Positions 7,103 through 15,469 are shown, counted from the first letter of the stretch. The stretch is DNA of 19,005 nt from an uncultured Rhodoluna sp. (GCA_937898095.1 CALDKR010000036.1:1-19005); one strand, 5' to 3'. A program made the numbers and translations. Notes: generated by a model from the sequence alone, not told the origin.

Positions 7103-7128
7103 CCGGGGGTGCAGAAATGCACCCCCGG
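7103..7128 (+). terminator. Strong stem-loop after the binding-protein gene (terminator or mRNA stabiliser)
   Basis: A perfect 11-bp stem (arms CCGGGGGTGCA and TGCACCCCCGG) encloses a GAAA tetraloop of the GNRA type. Only a short TTTG follows, with no real U-tract. It may therefore be a weak or partial terminator, or a 3' barrier that protects the importer mRNA and keeps binding-protein levels high relative to the glycosidase genes downstream. The stem is certain; its role is inferred. Confidence 0.75.
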
Positions 7129-7164
7129 TTTGCTCGAATCGATAGAGATTAGTTTCAAAAGGCC

Positions 7165-7194
7165 TTGCAGGCACAGCGCAGCAAGCGTTAGACA
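7165..7194 (+). promoter_or_regulatory. Weak promoter candidate for the glycosidase operon
   Basis: TTGCAG (7165-7170) and TAGACA (7189-7194) are spaced by 18 bases, upstream of the GH42 gene and downstream of the strong hairpin. Matches to consensus are modest. If the hairpin is only a partial terminator, the glycosidase genes may also be read from the importer promoter. Confidence 0.25.
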
Positions 7195-7224
7195 GATTTA
7201 AGCTCCGCAAAAGAAAGAGCAAAG

Positions 7225-9123
7225 ATGCCAAACCAGATTCCGCCACAATTCTTTTTTGGCGGTGACTATAACCCCGAGCAATGGAGTCGCGAGGTTTGGC
7301 AAGAAGACGTGCGTCTCATGCGAGAGGCAAACGTAAACCTAGTAAGTCTCGGTATTTTTTCATGGGCCAACCTTGAGGTGGCTGACGGCGTCTATCAATT
7401 TGACTGGTTAGACGAAATTATTAACCTGCTTCATGAAAACGGAATCGGTGTCGACCTGGCCACCGCAACAGCGTCGCCGCCAGCTTGGCTCACACGACAG
7501 CATCCCGAAATGCTGCCTCGAACCGCTTCTGGCGTAGTTCAAAATCACGGTGGCCGCCAAAACTATTGCATTAGCTCGCCTGTTTATAAAGCCAAAGCCG
7601 TTGCTTTAGTTGCAAAACTGGCAGAGCGCTATGCGACCCACCCAGCTATCAAAATGTGGCACGTCAACAACGAATATGGCTGTCACAATCCACGATGCTT
7701 TTGCGACATCAGCGCCGATGCGTGGCGAGTTTGGTTGCAGCAAAAATATTCCAACCTTGATGCTCTCAACAAAGCCTGGGGAACAGATTTCTGGTCGCAG
7801 CGCTATCACGAGTGGGATCAAATTCTTCCTCCGCGCGAGACCCCGGCCGGCACTTATCCGAATCCAAGCATGGTGCTAGATTTTCACCGCTTCAGCAATG
7901 AACAGATTCTCGATTTGTTCAAGGCAGAGCGCGATGAAATTCGCAAACACGATTTGGCACACCCAATCACCACCAACTTCATGTCACTGCGCCACGCTTG
8001 GCTAATTGATTATTGGATGTGGGCTAAAGAGGTTGATTTTGTCTCGACCGACCACTATTTGATTGCGCAAGATCCTGAGAATTACATCGACCTAGCGTTT
8101 CAGGCAGATCTCACGCGCGGTTTCGCAGGTGGCAAACCGTGGCTGTTAATGGAGCACTCAACCGGTGCCGTCAACTGGCAAGAGCACAACCTGCCTAAAG
8201 CCAACGGCGAAATGATCGCCAACTCATTTAGCCACATGGCTCGCGGTTCGAATGGTGCGATGTTCTTTCAGTGGCGCCAGTCTGTGAGCGGCTCTGAAAA
8301 ATTCCACTCAGCTATGGTTCCGCATGCCGGAACCAACACGCGCATCTGGCGAGATGTCGTCAAGCTCGGCGGTCACGTTAGCGAGCTATCGAATCTTGGA
8401 TCGAGACCAACCGAACAGGCCGATGTGGCGATGGTCTTCGACTATGACTCTTGGTGGGCTATGTCTCAGCGAAACCTGCCTTCAACCTCGCAGGAATATT
8501 GGAAGTTGCCATTCGATTGGTATCGCGCACTCTGGCAGCTGGGAATTCGAGTTGATTTTGTAAGCCCCGACGCAACGGCTGCAGATTTAGCCAAATACAA
8601 GGCAGTTCTAATGCCAAACGTTTATTTGCTTAGCGATGTGCAAGAGCAGCAGTTTATGAATTACTCAAGCGACGGAGGCTCGCTATTTGTTTCATATTTC
8701 ACCGGCATCTCTGATCGAACTGACACGGTGAAACTTGGCGGATACGGCGGCCGATTGGTTCGCGAAACTCTAGGTGTTCAAGTGAGTGAATTTGCGCCAC
8801 TAAACAACAACGTGGTCGTAAATCTCGACTCTGGGCTGAAGGCGTTTGAATGGGCGCAATTCGCAACCGCGCGTGATGGAAATGCATCGTCAAAATTCAC
8901 AAACGGCATCGCCGCTGGTGAGGTGGCAATCAGCAAAACTGCTGGTGTTCCGAACTGGTATGTCGGCACTCGACTCGATGAAGAGTCATGCAAGCAGTTC
9001 TTTTCAAACGCGATGCATGAGCTGAATGTTGATCGCGCCGGCGGTGACGGGGTCGAAGTGATTCGACGCGGTGGGCTTCGATTTGAAATCGATAACATTC
9101 ACAAGACTGTGAGCTGGCGATGA
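7225..9123 (+). CDS. Beta-galactosidase, glycoside hydrolase family 42
   Basis: Hydrolyses terminal beta-D-galactosyl residues. The 632-residue protein starts with the GH42 hallmark GGDYNPEQW (residues 12-20) and keeps the TIM-barrel, trimerisation-like and C-terminal domains expected of the family (usually 650-690 residues). Catalytic residues are visible: acid/base Glu150 in NNEYG and nucleophile Glu310 in LLMEHSTG. Cys115, Cys153, Cys158 and Cys160 form the cluster that holds a structural zinc in many GH42 enzymes. There is no signal peptide, so it acts in the cytoplasm on imported material. The ATG at 7225 has only a weak AAGAAAGAG upstream. Its TGA overlaps the ATG of the next gene. GH42 enzymes often prefer beta-1,3/1,4/1,6-galactosides other than lactose; the true substrate is open. 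Confidence 0.95.
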   Translation: MPNQIPPQFFFGGDYNPEQWSREVWQEDVRLMREANVNLVSLGIFSWANLEVADGVYQFDWLDEIINLLHENGIGVDLATATASPPAWLTRQHPEMLPRTASGVVQNHGGRQNYCISSPVYKAKAVALVAKLAERYATHPAIKMWHVNNEYGCHNPRCFCDISADAWRVWLQQKYSNLDALNKAWGTDFWSQRYHEWDQILPPRETPAGTYPNPSMVLDFHRFSNEQILDLFKAERDEIRKHDLAHPITTNFMSLRHAWLIDYWMWAKEVDFVSTDHYLIAQDPENYIDLAFQADLTRGFAGGKPWLLMEHSTGAVNWQEHNLPKANGEMIANSFSHMARGSNGAMFFQWRQSVSGSEKFHSAMVPHAGTNTRIWRDVVKLGGHVSELSNLGSRPTEQADVAMVFDYDSWWAMSQRNLPSTSQEYWKLPFDWYRALWQLGIRVDFVSPDATAADLAKYKAVLMPNVYLLSDVQEQQFMNYSSDGGSLFVSYFTGISDRTDTVKLGGYGGRLVRETLGVQVSEFAPLNNNVVVNLDSGLKAFEWAQFATARDGNASSKFTNGIAAGEVAISKTAGVPNWYVGTRLDEESCKQFFSNAMHELNVDRAGGDGVEVIRRGGLRFEIDNIHKTVSWR

Positions 9124-10589
9124 TCAAAGAATTCAGTCGCAATGATCTAATTCGTTTTTGGTTGCCGTTAGCGGCAATATCGATTTTCGGGTTTTTGCTT
9201 CGCTTTTGGTTGGCATTTGGTCCATTTAATAATCAAGGTTTTGCCTGGGACACGGCCACATTTGGCTATTGGATTGACGTAATTAACACGAATGGCCTCG
9301 ATGCTTATGCACAGGAGCCAGCAATCAACTACCCTCCAGCTTTTGCTGAAGTTCTAGTTGCTATTAACTGGCTTGCGGGCGTGCTCGGCCTAACTCCATA
9401 TGACCTAATTAAGCTGCCAGCTCTAATTGCAGATATCGGTATTGCTGTTGTTTTAGCCCTTGCTGGCAAAAAGTGGTTCAGCGGCCGCATCGGTGTTTGG
9501 GCAGTGGCACTTTATCTAGTTTTGCCGATCACCTGGTATGACTCTGCAATCTGGGGGCAGGTTGACTCCCTCTCGGCTTTGCCAATGTTGATTGCAGTCG
9601 TTTTGCTTATCGATAAAAAGCCCGAGTGGTCGCTAGTGGCATTCACGATTGCTGTTCTAACCAAGCCCCAGGGTGCATTGATTTTGCTGATTCTGCTTCC
9701 TGTTCTTATCGGTCAGTTTGCCGCACGTGAATTGCGCTGGTGGCGCAGCCTTACCTCACTTGCCGCAGCGCTGGCAACCTTTAGTTTGGTTGCAGTTCCT
9801 TGGTCGCTCGAGGGTTATGTCGCGCGCTACGTCTCAGAAGATCTCGCTCGAATTCCAGTCCTTGGCGACCTGCTCGGCCTCATGGTGCAATACATATCGA
9901 CTGCCGGAATGTTCCCGGTATTAACTGCGAATGCCTACAACATTTGGGCAACCGCATCAGACATGCCGCTGGCCACCCAAATAACTTCGGGGGTTGTTTA
10001 CTGGACCACCGATGACTACCCGGTTTTCGGAATACCTTCAGGTGTAATTGGCGGTGCACTGTTTCTGGCGGTTGCTGCAACAATCTTCTGGATTTTGATT
10101 CGCCGACGCGATGCGCAATCTGTGCTCACCGGATTCGCACTTTTGTTGGTCGCATTTTTTGCATTGCCTACCCGCGTGCATGAGCGCTACTTGGTGCAGG
10201 CATTTGCGGTGCTTGCGCTGGTCTGGGCGGCCAAGGCCTGGCACCGGGCTGCACTGGGAGTTTTGGCTGTTGCCAATACTGTGAATCTCCACGCAATTTT
10301 GGCCCAAGACCTCAGGGTCGAAACCGTTCCATACGTCTCAGCGCCCGCAGCCTCAACTGAGGGCTTGTTCACTTCTGCGCGCACACCTGTTATCGGTGCA
10401 TACATGCCCGAAGACTATGGTTTGTCATGGGTTCGCATGGATGCCCAGTGGGCGAGAGAGCCCTGGGTTGTATACCTGGTGGTTCTAATTCACACAGCTT
10501 CATTTGGGGTACTGCTGCTGCAGTTCATCAAGAGAAAAAACAGAACACCAATCACCACACCAATTAGCAATAGAAAAGAAGAGCAATGA
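9120..10589 (+). CDS. Polytopic membrane glycosyltransferase, GT-C type, Gpi18-mannosyltransferase-like
   Basis: The 489-residue protein is highly hydrophobic with about 11-13 predicted membrane segments (first at about 13-33, last at about 449-470) and a short basic C-terminal tail. Conserved-looking positions fit the bacterial GT-C group related to Gpi18 mannosyltransferases: Asp44 in the first outside loop (FAWDTATF), YPP at 71-73, IWGQVDS at 144-150, KPQGA at 182-186, NIWA near 274 and TRVHERY at 351-357. Members are thought to move sugars from polyprenyl-phosphate donors on the outer face; the acceptor here is unknown. The gene is locked between the beta- and alpha-galactosidase genes by ATGA overlaps at both ends. 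That is an unexpected position for a surface glycosyltransferase. Fold assignment is fairly sure, the specific activity is not. Confidence 0.75.
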   Translation: MIKEFSRNDLIRFWLPLAAISIFGFLLRFWLAFGPFNNQGFAWDTATFGYWIDVINTNGLDAYAQEPAINYPPAFAEVLVAINWLAGVLGLTPYDLIKLPALIADIGIAVVLALAGKKWFSGRIGVWAVALYLVLPITWYDSAIWGQVDSLSALPMLIAVVLLIDKKPEWSLVAFTIAVLTKPQGALILLILLPVLIGQFAARELRWWRSLTSLAAALATFSLVAVPWSLEGYVARYVSEDLARIPVLGDLLGLMVQYISTAGMFPVLTANAYNIWATASDMPLATQITSGVVYWTTDDYPVFGIPSGVIGGALFLAVAATIFWILIRRRDAQSVLTGFALLLVAFFALPTRVHERYLVQAFAVLALVWAAKAWHRAALGVLAVANTVNLHAILAQDLRVETVPYVSAPAASTEGLFTSARTPVIGAYMPEDYGLSWVRMDAQWAREPWVVYLVVLIHTASFGVLLLQFIKRKNRTPITTPISNRKEEQ

Positions 10590-12703
10590 GCAGTCAGAGC
10601 ATTTATCAACTCGAATCAAACGGCGTTTCACTGGTGGTTGACACCAGCAGCGGCACTCCGATCATCGTTCACTTGGGCGAGCCTCTGGGTGATTTCACTA
10701 GCGACACTGATTTGCTCAAGGTCGTTCGCGATGGTGTTCCGCCTTGCGATTTTGATTTTCCGCAGAACCCAGGCCTTTGGCGCGAGAACTCACGCGGTGT
10801 GACCGGCCGCCCAGCTCTTGACGGTCACCGCGAAAGTCAAGACTGGTCGCCATTGTTTCAAATCAAAAATGTTGCAACTACCAGCGATTCAATTGTCATC
10901 ACAAGCGCAGATGCTGCTGCAGGTCTTGAAATTCGGGTCAAGTTTGAGCTAAACCAATTTGGCGTACTGCTGGTTAGCCAAGAGCTAAAAAATGTTGCAG
11001 CCGGCAACTACACGCTTAATGAGCTATCAACCTGGATTCCGGTTCCTGACTATGTAACCGAAACCATGGACTTCACTGGTCGATGGGTCAAAGAGCGTCA
11101 GCCACAGCGCCGCGAAATTCAGGTTGGAACCTGGCTGCGCGAAATTCGCGAAGGCCGCACGGGCCACGACTACACCATTGTTCAAATGGCAATGACCCCC
11201 GACGCCGATTATCAGCGAGGAGAAGTCTGGGGTGTTGGCATGCTCTGGAGCGGCAACAATCGCCACATCGTGGAGAAGACTCCAGTTGGTCGCACCGCAA
11301 TTGCAGCTGGCGAACTATTGCTTCCGGGCGAGATCGTTCTAGCGCAGGGTGAAAGCTATGTCGCTCCAACCGTGGCCGTTTTCTATTCAAACGTGGGCAT
11401 TGACGGAATCACCGACCGTTCATATCGTTGGCTTCGTTCGCGTTCGGCACACCCGACAAACGTGCGACCACGCCCACTAACCCTGAACGTCTGGGAGGCC
11501 GTCTATTTCGATCACAACCTTGAAAAGCTCACTCAGCTAGCAGACGTTGCTAAAGAGGTTGGCGTTGAGCGCTTTGTGCTTGACGATGGTTGGTTCGGCG
11601 CTCGCCGCGATGACAAAGCCGGTTTGGGTGACTGGGTTGTCGCTCCTGAGGTTTGGCCAAACGGGCTGAAGCCGCTGTCTGACATGCTCGAAGAGCGCGG
11701 CATCGAGTTTGGCCTATGGTTCGAAGGCGAGATGGTCAACCCAGATTCAGACCTTTATCGCGAACACCCAGACTGGATCTTCCAGGTCGGCGATCGAATT
11801 CCGCCTGAGTTCCGCTTTCAGCAGGTGCTCGATCTAACTCACCCAGGGGCCTACGCACACGTGCTCGAGCAGGTTTCAACAGTGCTTGCCTCTTGCAAAA
11901 TTAGCTACATCAAGTGGGATCACAACCGCGTGCTGACCGATGCCGGCCACTTCGGCAAAGCAGCAGTGCGTGAGCAAACCTTCGCCATCTATCGCCTGTT
12001 TGATGAGTTGAAGCAGCGGTTCCCGGGCCTAGAGATTGAGTCTTGCTCTTCTGGTGGTGGGCGAATTGACCTCGGCATGGTTCACCACGCTGATCGCTTC
12101 TGGACTTCAGACTGCAACGATGCCCTTGAGCGTCAATACATTCAGCGCTACACGCAGATCGTGATCCCACCAGAAATGCTCGGTTCTCACATCGGGCCAA
12201 CCCACTCGCACACCACTCACCGAGTGCATCACATTGCCTTCCGTGCAATCACTGCGCTTTTCGGTCACGCCGGAATCGAGTGGGACATCACCGAGGCGAC
12301 CGCTGAAGAGCGCGCCGCTCTCAAGTCATGGGCTAGCTACTACAAAGCAAACCGCGACCTGCTTCACAGTGGCCGAATGACCCGAGTTGAGCAACCAGAC
12401 GATACGAGTTTTGTTCACGGCGTTGTTGCGCAAGATCAGTCAAAAGCAATTTTCGCTTTTGTTGCATTGCGTGCAATGCAGGGCACAAAGCCGGCGCCTT
12501 TCAGAATTGTCGGACTACAGCCTGACGCGAAATACAGCGTGAAGTTGATTGAGTCAGCCGGCAAATCTCAAACCGTTCAGCACAAACCACCAGTGTGGCT
12601 TGATGGTGTGACTATGACCGGCGCTGCCTTGGCAAAGCTCGGATTGCGCCCACCGGTTCTAGCACCGGAGAGTGCAATTCTGGTTGAGCTAGAACGCATC
12701 TAA
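10586..12703 (+). CDS. Alpha-galactosidase, glycoside hydrolase family 36
   Basis: Releases terminal alpha-D-galactose. At 705 residues it has the usual GH36 size and order: N-terminal beta-sandwich, central barrel, short C-terminal beta domain. Barrel motifs are clear: FVLDDGWFGARRDD, GLWFEGEMVNPDSDL, and the nucleophile motif YIKWDHNR with Asp445. A second motif, ESCSSGGGRID, comes before the acid/base in WTSDCND with Asp509. No signal peptide is present, so the enzyme is cytoplasmic. ATG at 10586 overlaps the TGA of the membrane protein gene, with AAAAGAAGAG just upstream. A GH27 alpha-galactosidase follows after two bases. Known GH36 substrates are melibiose, raffinose and related alpha-galactosides. 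Confidence 0.95.
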   Translation: MSSQSIYQLESNGVSLVVDTSSGTPIIVHLGEPLGDFTSDTDLLKVVRDGVPPCDFDFPQNPGLWRENSRGVTGRPALDGHRESQDWSPLFQIKNVATTSDSIVITSADAAAGLEIRVKFELNQFGVLLVSQELKNVAAGNYTLNELSTWIPVPDYVTETMDFTGRWVKERQPQRREIQVGTWLREIREGRTGHDYTIVQMAMTPDADYQRGEVWGVGMLWSGNNRHIVEKTPVGRTAIAAGELLLPGEIVLAQGESYVAPTVAVFYSNVGIDGITDRSYRWLRSRSAHPTNVRPRPLTLNVWEAVYFDHNLEKLTQLADVAKEVGVERFVLDDGWFGARRDDKAGLGDWVVAPEVWPNGLKPLSDMLEERGIEFGLWFEGEMVNPDSDLYREHPDWIFQVGDRIPPEFRFQQVLDLTHPGAYAHVLEQVSTVLASCKISYIKWDHNRVLTDAGHFGKAAVREQTFAIYRLFDELKQRFPGLEIESCSSGGGRIDLGMVHHADRFWTSDCNDALERQYIQRYTQIVIPPEMLGSHIGPTHSHTTHRVHHIAFRAITALFGHAGIEWDITEATAEERAALKSWASYYKANRDLLHSGRMTRVEQPDDTSFVHGVVAQDQSKAIFAFVALRAMQGTKPAPFRIVGLQPDAKYSVKLIESAGKSQTVQHKPPVWLDGVTMTGAALAKLGLRPPVLAPESAILVELERI

Positions 12704-12705
12704 TC

Positions 12706-13821
12706 ATGCTGGCCGCCAAGCCACCGATGGGATGGAACTCGTGGAATCGATTTTTGAATTCGAATCTTCGAGCAGATATCGCATCGACAACCGAAGCTGC
12801 AATTCTTCAGCAGGCTAGGGCTTTGGTTGATTCTGGCTTGGCGGCTGCTGGCTATGAATATGTAGTTCTCGACGATTGCTATCAAGCCAAACGACGAGAC
12901 CATCAAGGGCGCATTCAAACCCACCCGCACCGATTTCCGAGCGGAATAGCCGGCCTCGCAGATCAGATCCATGAATTAGGTCTGAAGTTCGGCCTCTATT
13001 CTGTGCCCGGGTCGCTTACTTGCGCGCAGCAATATGACGACTACAACGGTGACGATCTGGGCAGTCTAAATCGAGAGCAAATTGACGCCGAATCACTTGT
13101 TGAATGGGGCGTCGATTACCTCAAATATGACTGGTGCCGAGCGCATTTCAACGACGGTCTTATTGCCGAGCCTACATTTAGAAAAATGGCCGAAGCACTT
13201 CGCGAGGCTAATGCAAACATCGTTTATTCGATCTCTGAATACGGCCTGTTTGAGCCACACAAGTGGGCACCTGAATTCTGCAACATGTGGCGCACGACCG
13301 ACGACTTGATGCCAAATTGGCCATCGCTCCTAAGAACCATCGACCTGCAGCGAGAGCTATATCCATATTCAAAACCAGGCGCCTGGAACGACCCTGACAT
13401 GCTTCAAATCGGCAACGGCGAACTCACTATGGCTGAAAATCGTGCTCACATGTATGTCTGGGCAGTTCTTAACGCCCCGCTAATGGCTGGAAATGATTTG
13501 ACCAAAATGTCTGACGAAGTGCGCGATTTGCTGGCGCATCCCGGTGTTATTGCTATTGACCAAGACTGGGGTGGCCAGCAGGGTAGATGTGTTTTTAGTC
13601 AGTCAGGTCAAGAGATATGGTCTAAGCCGATGTCAGCTGAATCTGGATGGGCTAATGCGAGCGTCTTGCTGAATCGTGCCGATTCGACCAGAAATTTCAA
13701 TGTGAGCGAGCACTTCACTGGCGAGATTGAGCTTCAAGACGTGTGGTCAGGGGACTCTGTCGATTGCGCAGAGATTATCGAACTCGGCCCACACGATGCG
13801 GTGCTGCTTTTGAGCCGTTAG
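12706..13821 (+). CDS. Alpha-galactosidase, glycoside hydrolase family 27
   Basis: A second alpha-galactosidase, from a different family from its neighbour. The 371-residue protein opens with PPMGWNSWNRF at residues 6-16, the standard GH27 start, and contains VVLDDCY, GLKFGLYS, the nucleophile motif YLKYDWC (Asp142), the acid/base segment WRTTDD (Asp200, where most relatives have TTGD), and NDPDMLQIGNG. A small C-terminal beta domain closes it. There is no signal peptide, unlike many eukaryotic and secreted GH27 enzymes, so it acts inside the cell. It begins two bases after the GH36 stop and is the last gene of the glycosidase operon. Isomalto-dextranase or beta-L-arabinopyranosidase activity occurs in the family, but the motifs and context favour alpha-galactosidase. 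Confidence 0.92.
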   Translation: MLAAKPPMGWNSWNRFLNSNLRADIASTTEAAILQQARALVDSGLAAAGYEYVVLDDCYQAKRRDHQGRIQTHPHRFPSGIAGLADQIHELGLKFGLYSVPGSLTCAQQYDDYNGDDLGSLNREQIDAESLVEWGVDYLKYDWCRAHFNDGLIAEPTFRKMAEALREANANIVYSISEYGLFEPHKWAPEFCNMWRTTDDLMPNWPSLLRTIDLQRELYPYSKPGAWNDPDMLQIGNGELTMAENRAHMYVWAVLNAPLMAGNDLTKMSDEVRDLLAHPGVIAIDQDWGGQQGRCVFSQSGQEIWSKPMSAESGWANASVLLNRADSTRNFNVSEHFTGEIELQDVWSGDSVDCAEIIELGPHDAVLLLSR

Positions 13822-13837
13822 GCCAACTCAATCGCAC

Positions 13838-13855
13838 CAAAGCTCACAAAGCTCA
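13838..13855. repeat. Perfect 9-bp tandem duplication CAAAGCTCA
   Basis: Two adjacent identical copies of CAAAGCTCA lie in the 79-base gap between the convergent GH27 and glpK genes. It may be a simple duplication; no function is evident. Confidence 0.7.
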
Positions 13856-13860
13856 ACTGG

Positions 13861-13896
13861 ATAAAAAACACAAGCCGACTTTGACTAAGGCGACTT
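13861..13896 (-). terminator. Candidate rho-independent terminator of glpK
   Basis: Read on the minus strand just after the glpK stop, AAGTCG and CGGCTT can pair (six pairs, one G-U) around a 13-base loop, followed by GTG and a run of six T. The stem is short and the loop long, so this is a weak candidate. No clear terminator for the opposing GH27 operon was found in the same gap. Confidence 0.35.
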
Positions 13897-13900
13897 ACAA

Positions 13901-15376
13901 CTAGTCCGAAGCAAAATCTATAGCCGACTGGCATGCCTTGAGCCAGCTTCGGTAGTCATCCTGGTTGAAAGCCTTTGGCTCAAATTCGCGATCAAGTTTG
14001 AAAATCGAAATCAAGTCGTCGGTGCTAGTCCAAATTCCTGCTCCGAGCCCGGCTAAAAATGCAGCGCCAAGTGCGGTTGATTCAAGGTTCTTGCCGCGAG
14101 TCACGGTCAGATTTAGGCAATCTGCCTGCAGCTGCATCAACAGGTCGTTCGCAGCAGCACCGCCATCGACTTTAAAAGAGCTCAGATTGCGACCAAGGTC
14201 AGCCTGAATCGCATCAACCACTGCACGAATCTGAAACGCCAGGCCTTCAAGAGTTGCCCGGGCAAAGTGCGCCTTAGTTGTTCCGCGGGTGATGCCAAAA
14301 AAGGCACCTCTAACATCGGGGTTCCAAAATGGCGTGCCCAAACCCGTGAGCGCCGGCACGAATCGAACCCCATCACTCGAATCGACCGAGGCGGCTAGCC
14401 CCTCGATCTCATTTGAATTTTCAATCAGACCGAGGCCGTCGCGCAGCCACTGCACTGCAGCGCCGGCAACAAAGACTGCGCCCTCAAGTGCATAGATAAT
14501 CTTTTTGTCTGGTCGCTGCCAAGCAATCGTGGTTAGAAGTCCATTTTTGCTTGCAGGGGCGACTTCACCGGTGTTGCAAAGAATGAATGCACCAGTGCCA
14601 TAAGTGCACTTGTTGGCGCCAACCTCAAAACCCGCTTGACCAAAAAGCGCAGCCTGCTGGTCGCCTGCCATGCCAGTGATTGGGGCTGAAATTCCGAAGG
14701 CGAATTCTGGGTCGGCAATTGCGAGCTCGCCATAATTCGGCACAATTCTTGGCAATGCAGATTCAGGAATATTGAAAATCTGCAGCAACTGGTCATCCCA
14801 CTCGCCGTTGTGAATGTTCATTAGTTGAGTTCGAGAGGCGTTGCTGGCGTCGGTGATGTGAAATTTTCCGCCGGTGAGTTTGGCCACCAGATAGCTATCG
14901 ATTGTTCCGATTGCGACCTTGCCCGATTGAACTCGTGACCAAAGCTCAGGCTCATTTTCGCTAAGCCACAAGAATTTTGTTGAAGAAAAATATGGGTCGA
15001 GACCGAGGCCGGTTTTGGCTCGAATCTCGGCCTCAAGGCCCAAACCGCGAAGCCGATCAACCTGAGTCGTGGTTCGGCGATCTTGCCAAACGATTGCTTT
15101 TCGAGCTGGCGAAAGATCGTCGCGATTCCACAGAGCAATGGTCTCGCGTTGATTTGTGATTCCGATGGCAGCAGGTTTTGCCCCCGCTTCTTCGATGGCC
15201 GCCAGCACAGAAATTTCGACAGCACGCCAAATCAAATCAAGATCATGCTCGACCCAACCGGGATGCAAGAAAAACTGTTCAAAGTCGGAACTACCGCGGC
15301 CGATAATTTCGCCATTTGAAGACACCATGAGTGCTGTCACGCCAGTCGTTCCGGCGTCTATAGCGAGAATATTCAT
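13901..15376 (-). CDS. glpK: Glycerol kinase (FGGY family)
   Basis: Phosphorylates glycerol to sn-glycerol-3-phosphate with ATP in the cytoplasm. From the chosen ATG at 15376 the protein has 491 residues, close to the family norm of about 500. Motifs include the N-terminal phosphate loop AIDAGTTGVTALM, ITNQRET, WQDRRTT, GLDPYFSSTK, DASNASRTQLMNI, the catalytic-region AGDQQAALFGQ with its conserved Asp, LEGAVFVAGAAVQWL and KVDGGAAANDLLMQ. The frame stays open upstream to 15460, but those 28 extra codons encode a non-homologous hydrophobic stretch, and AAAGGA four bases before 15376 fixes the start. It is divergent from the glpD-like gene with about 90 bases between. No glycerol facilitator gene is nearby, so glycerol could be produced inside the cell. 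Confidence 0.95.
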   Translation of the reverse strand: MNILAIDAGTTGVTALMVSSNGEIIGRGSSDFEQFFLHPGWVEHDLDLIWRAVEISVLAAIEEAGAKPAAIGITNQRETIALWNRDDLSPARKAIVWQDRRTTTQVDRLRGLGLEAEIRAKTGLGLDPYFSSTKFLWLSENEPELWSRVQSGKVAIGTIDSYLVAKLTGGKFHITDASNASRTQLMNIHNGEWDDQLLQIFNIPESALPRIVPNYGELAIADPEFAFGISAPITGMAGDQQAALFGQAGFEVGANKCTYGTGAFILCNTGEVAPASKNGLLTTIAWQRPDKKIIYALEGAVFVAGAAVQWLRDGLGLIENSNEIEGLAASVDSSDGVRFVPALTGLGTPFWNPDVRGAFFGITRGTTKAHFARATLEGLAFQIRAVVDAIQADLGRNLSSFKVDGGAAANDLLMQLQADCLNLTVTRGKNLESTALGAAFLAGLGAGIWTSTDDLISIFKLDREFEPKAFNQDDYRSWLKACQSAIDFASD

Positions 15377-15411
15377 GCTTTCCTTTGAATCCACAATCAA
15401 ATACAAGCAAA

Positions 15412-15426
15412 CCAGTAAAACACTGG
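15412..15426. promoter_or_regulatory. Inverted repeat CCAGT-aaaac-ACTGG in the glpK/glpD divergent region
   Basis: A perfect 5-bp inverted repeat with a 5-base centre lies about midway between the two divergent starts. Its placement suits an operator that controls both genes. No glp regulator is encoded next to it, and it does not resemble the TTTTGTGAA repeats of the gal region, so a different regulator is more likely. Confidence 0.4.
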
Positions 15427-15457
15427 CTAACCGGCGCATTTTCATCACAATTCGATA

Positions 15458-15463
15458 CATAAT
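15458..15463 (+). promoter_or_regulatory. Candidate -10 element for a leaderless glpD-like transcript
   Basis: CATAAT sits so that transcription would begin at or within a base or two of the GTG at 15470. There is no convincing -35 hexamer and no proper Shine-Dalgarno at usable distance (only GAGAA touching the start). Leaderless mRNAs are common in actinobacteria, so this reading is natural but unproven. Confidence 0.4.
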
Positions 15464-15469
15464 TGAGAA

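Noticed and set aside
7103..7128. Reading the GAAA-capped stem as a riboswitch or CRISPR-like repeat
   Set aside because: It is a single simple stem-loop without conserved multi-stem architecture, lies after a stop codon and is not repeated.
9104..9117. TTCACAAG/CTGTGAGC sequences resembling the TTTTGTGAA operator core near the end of GH42
   Set aside because: They are single, imperfect matches inside coding sequence without the 10-bp phasing seen at 3709-3738.
15377..15460. N-terminal extension of glycerol kinase by 28 residues (hydrophobic, signal-like)
   Set aside because: Glycerol kinases are cytoplasmic and begin at the conserved DAGTT region; the ATG at 15376 has a clear AAAGGA, and the extension would cover the divergent promoter and the palindrome.
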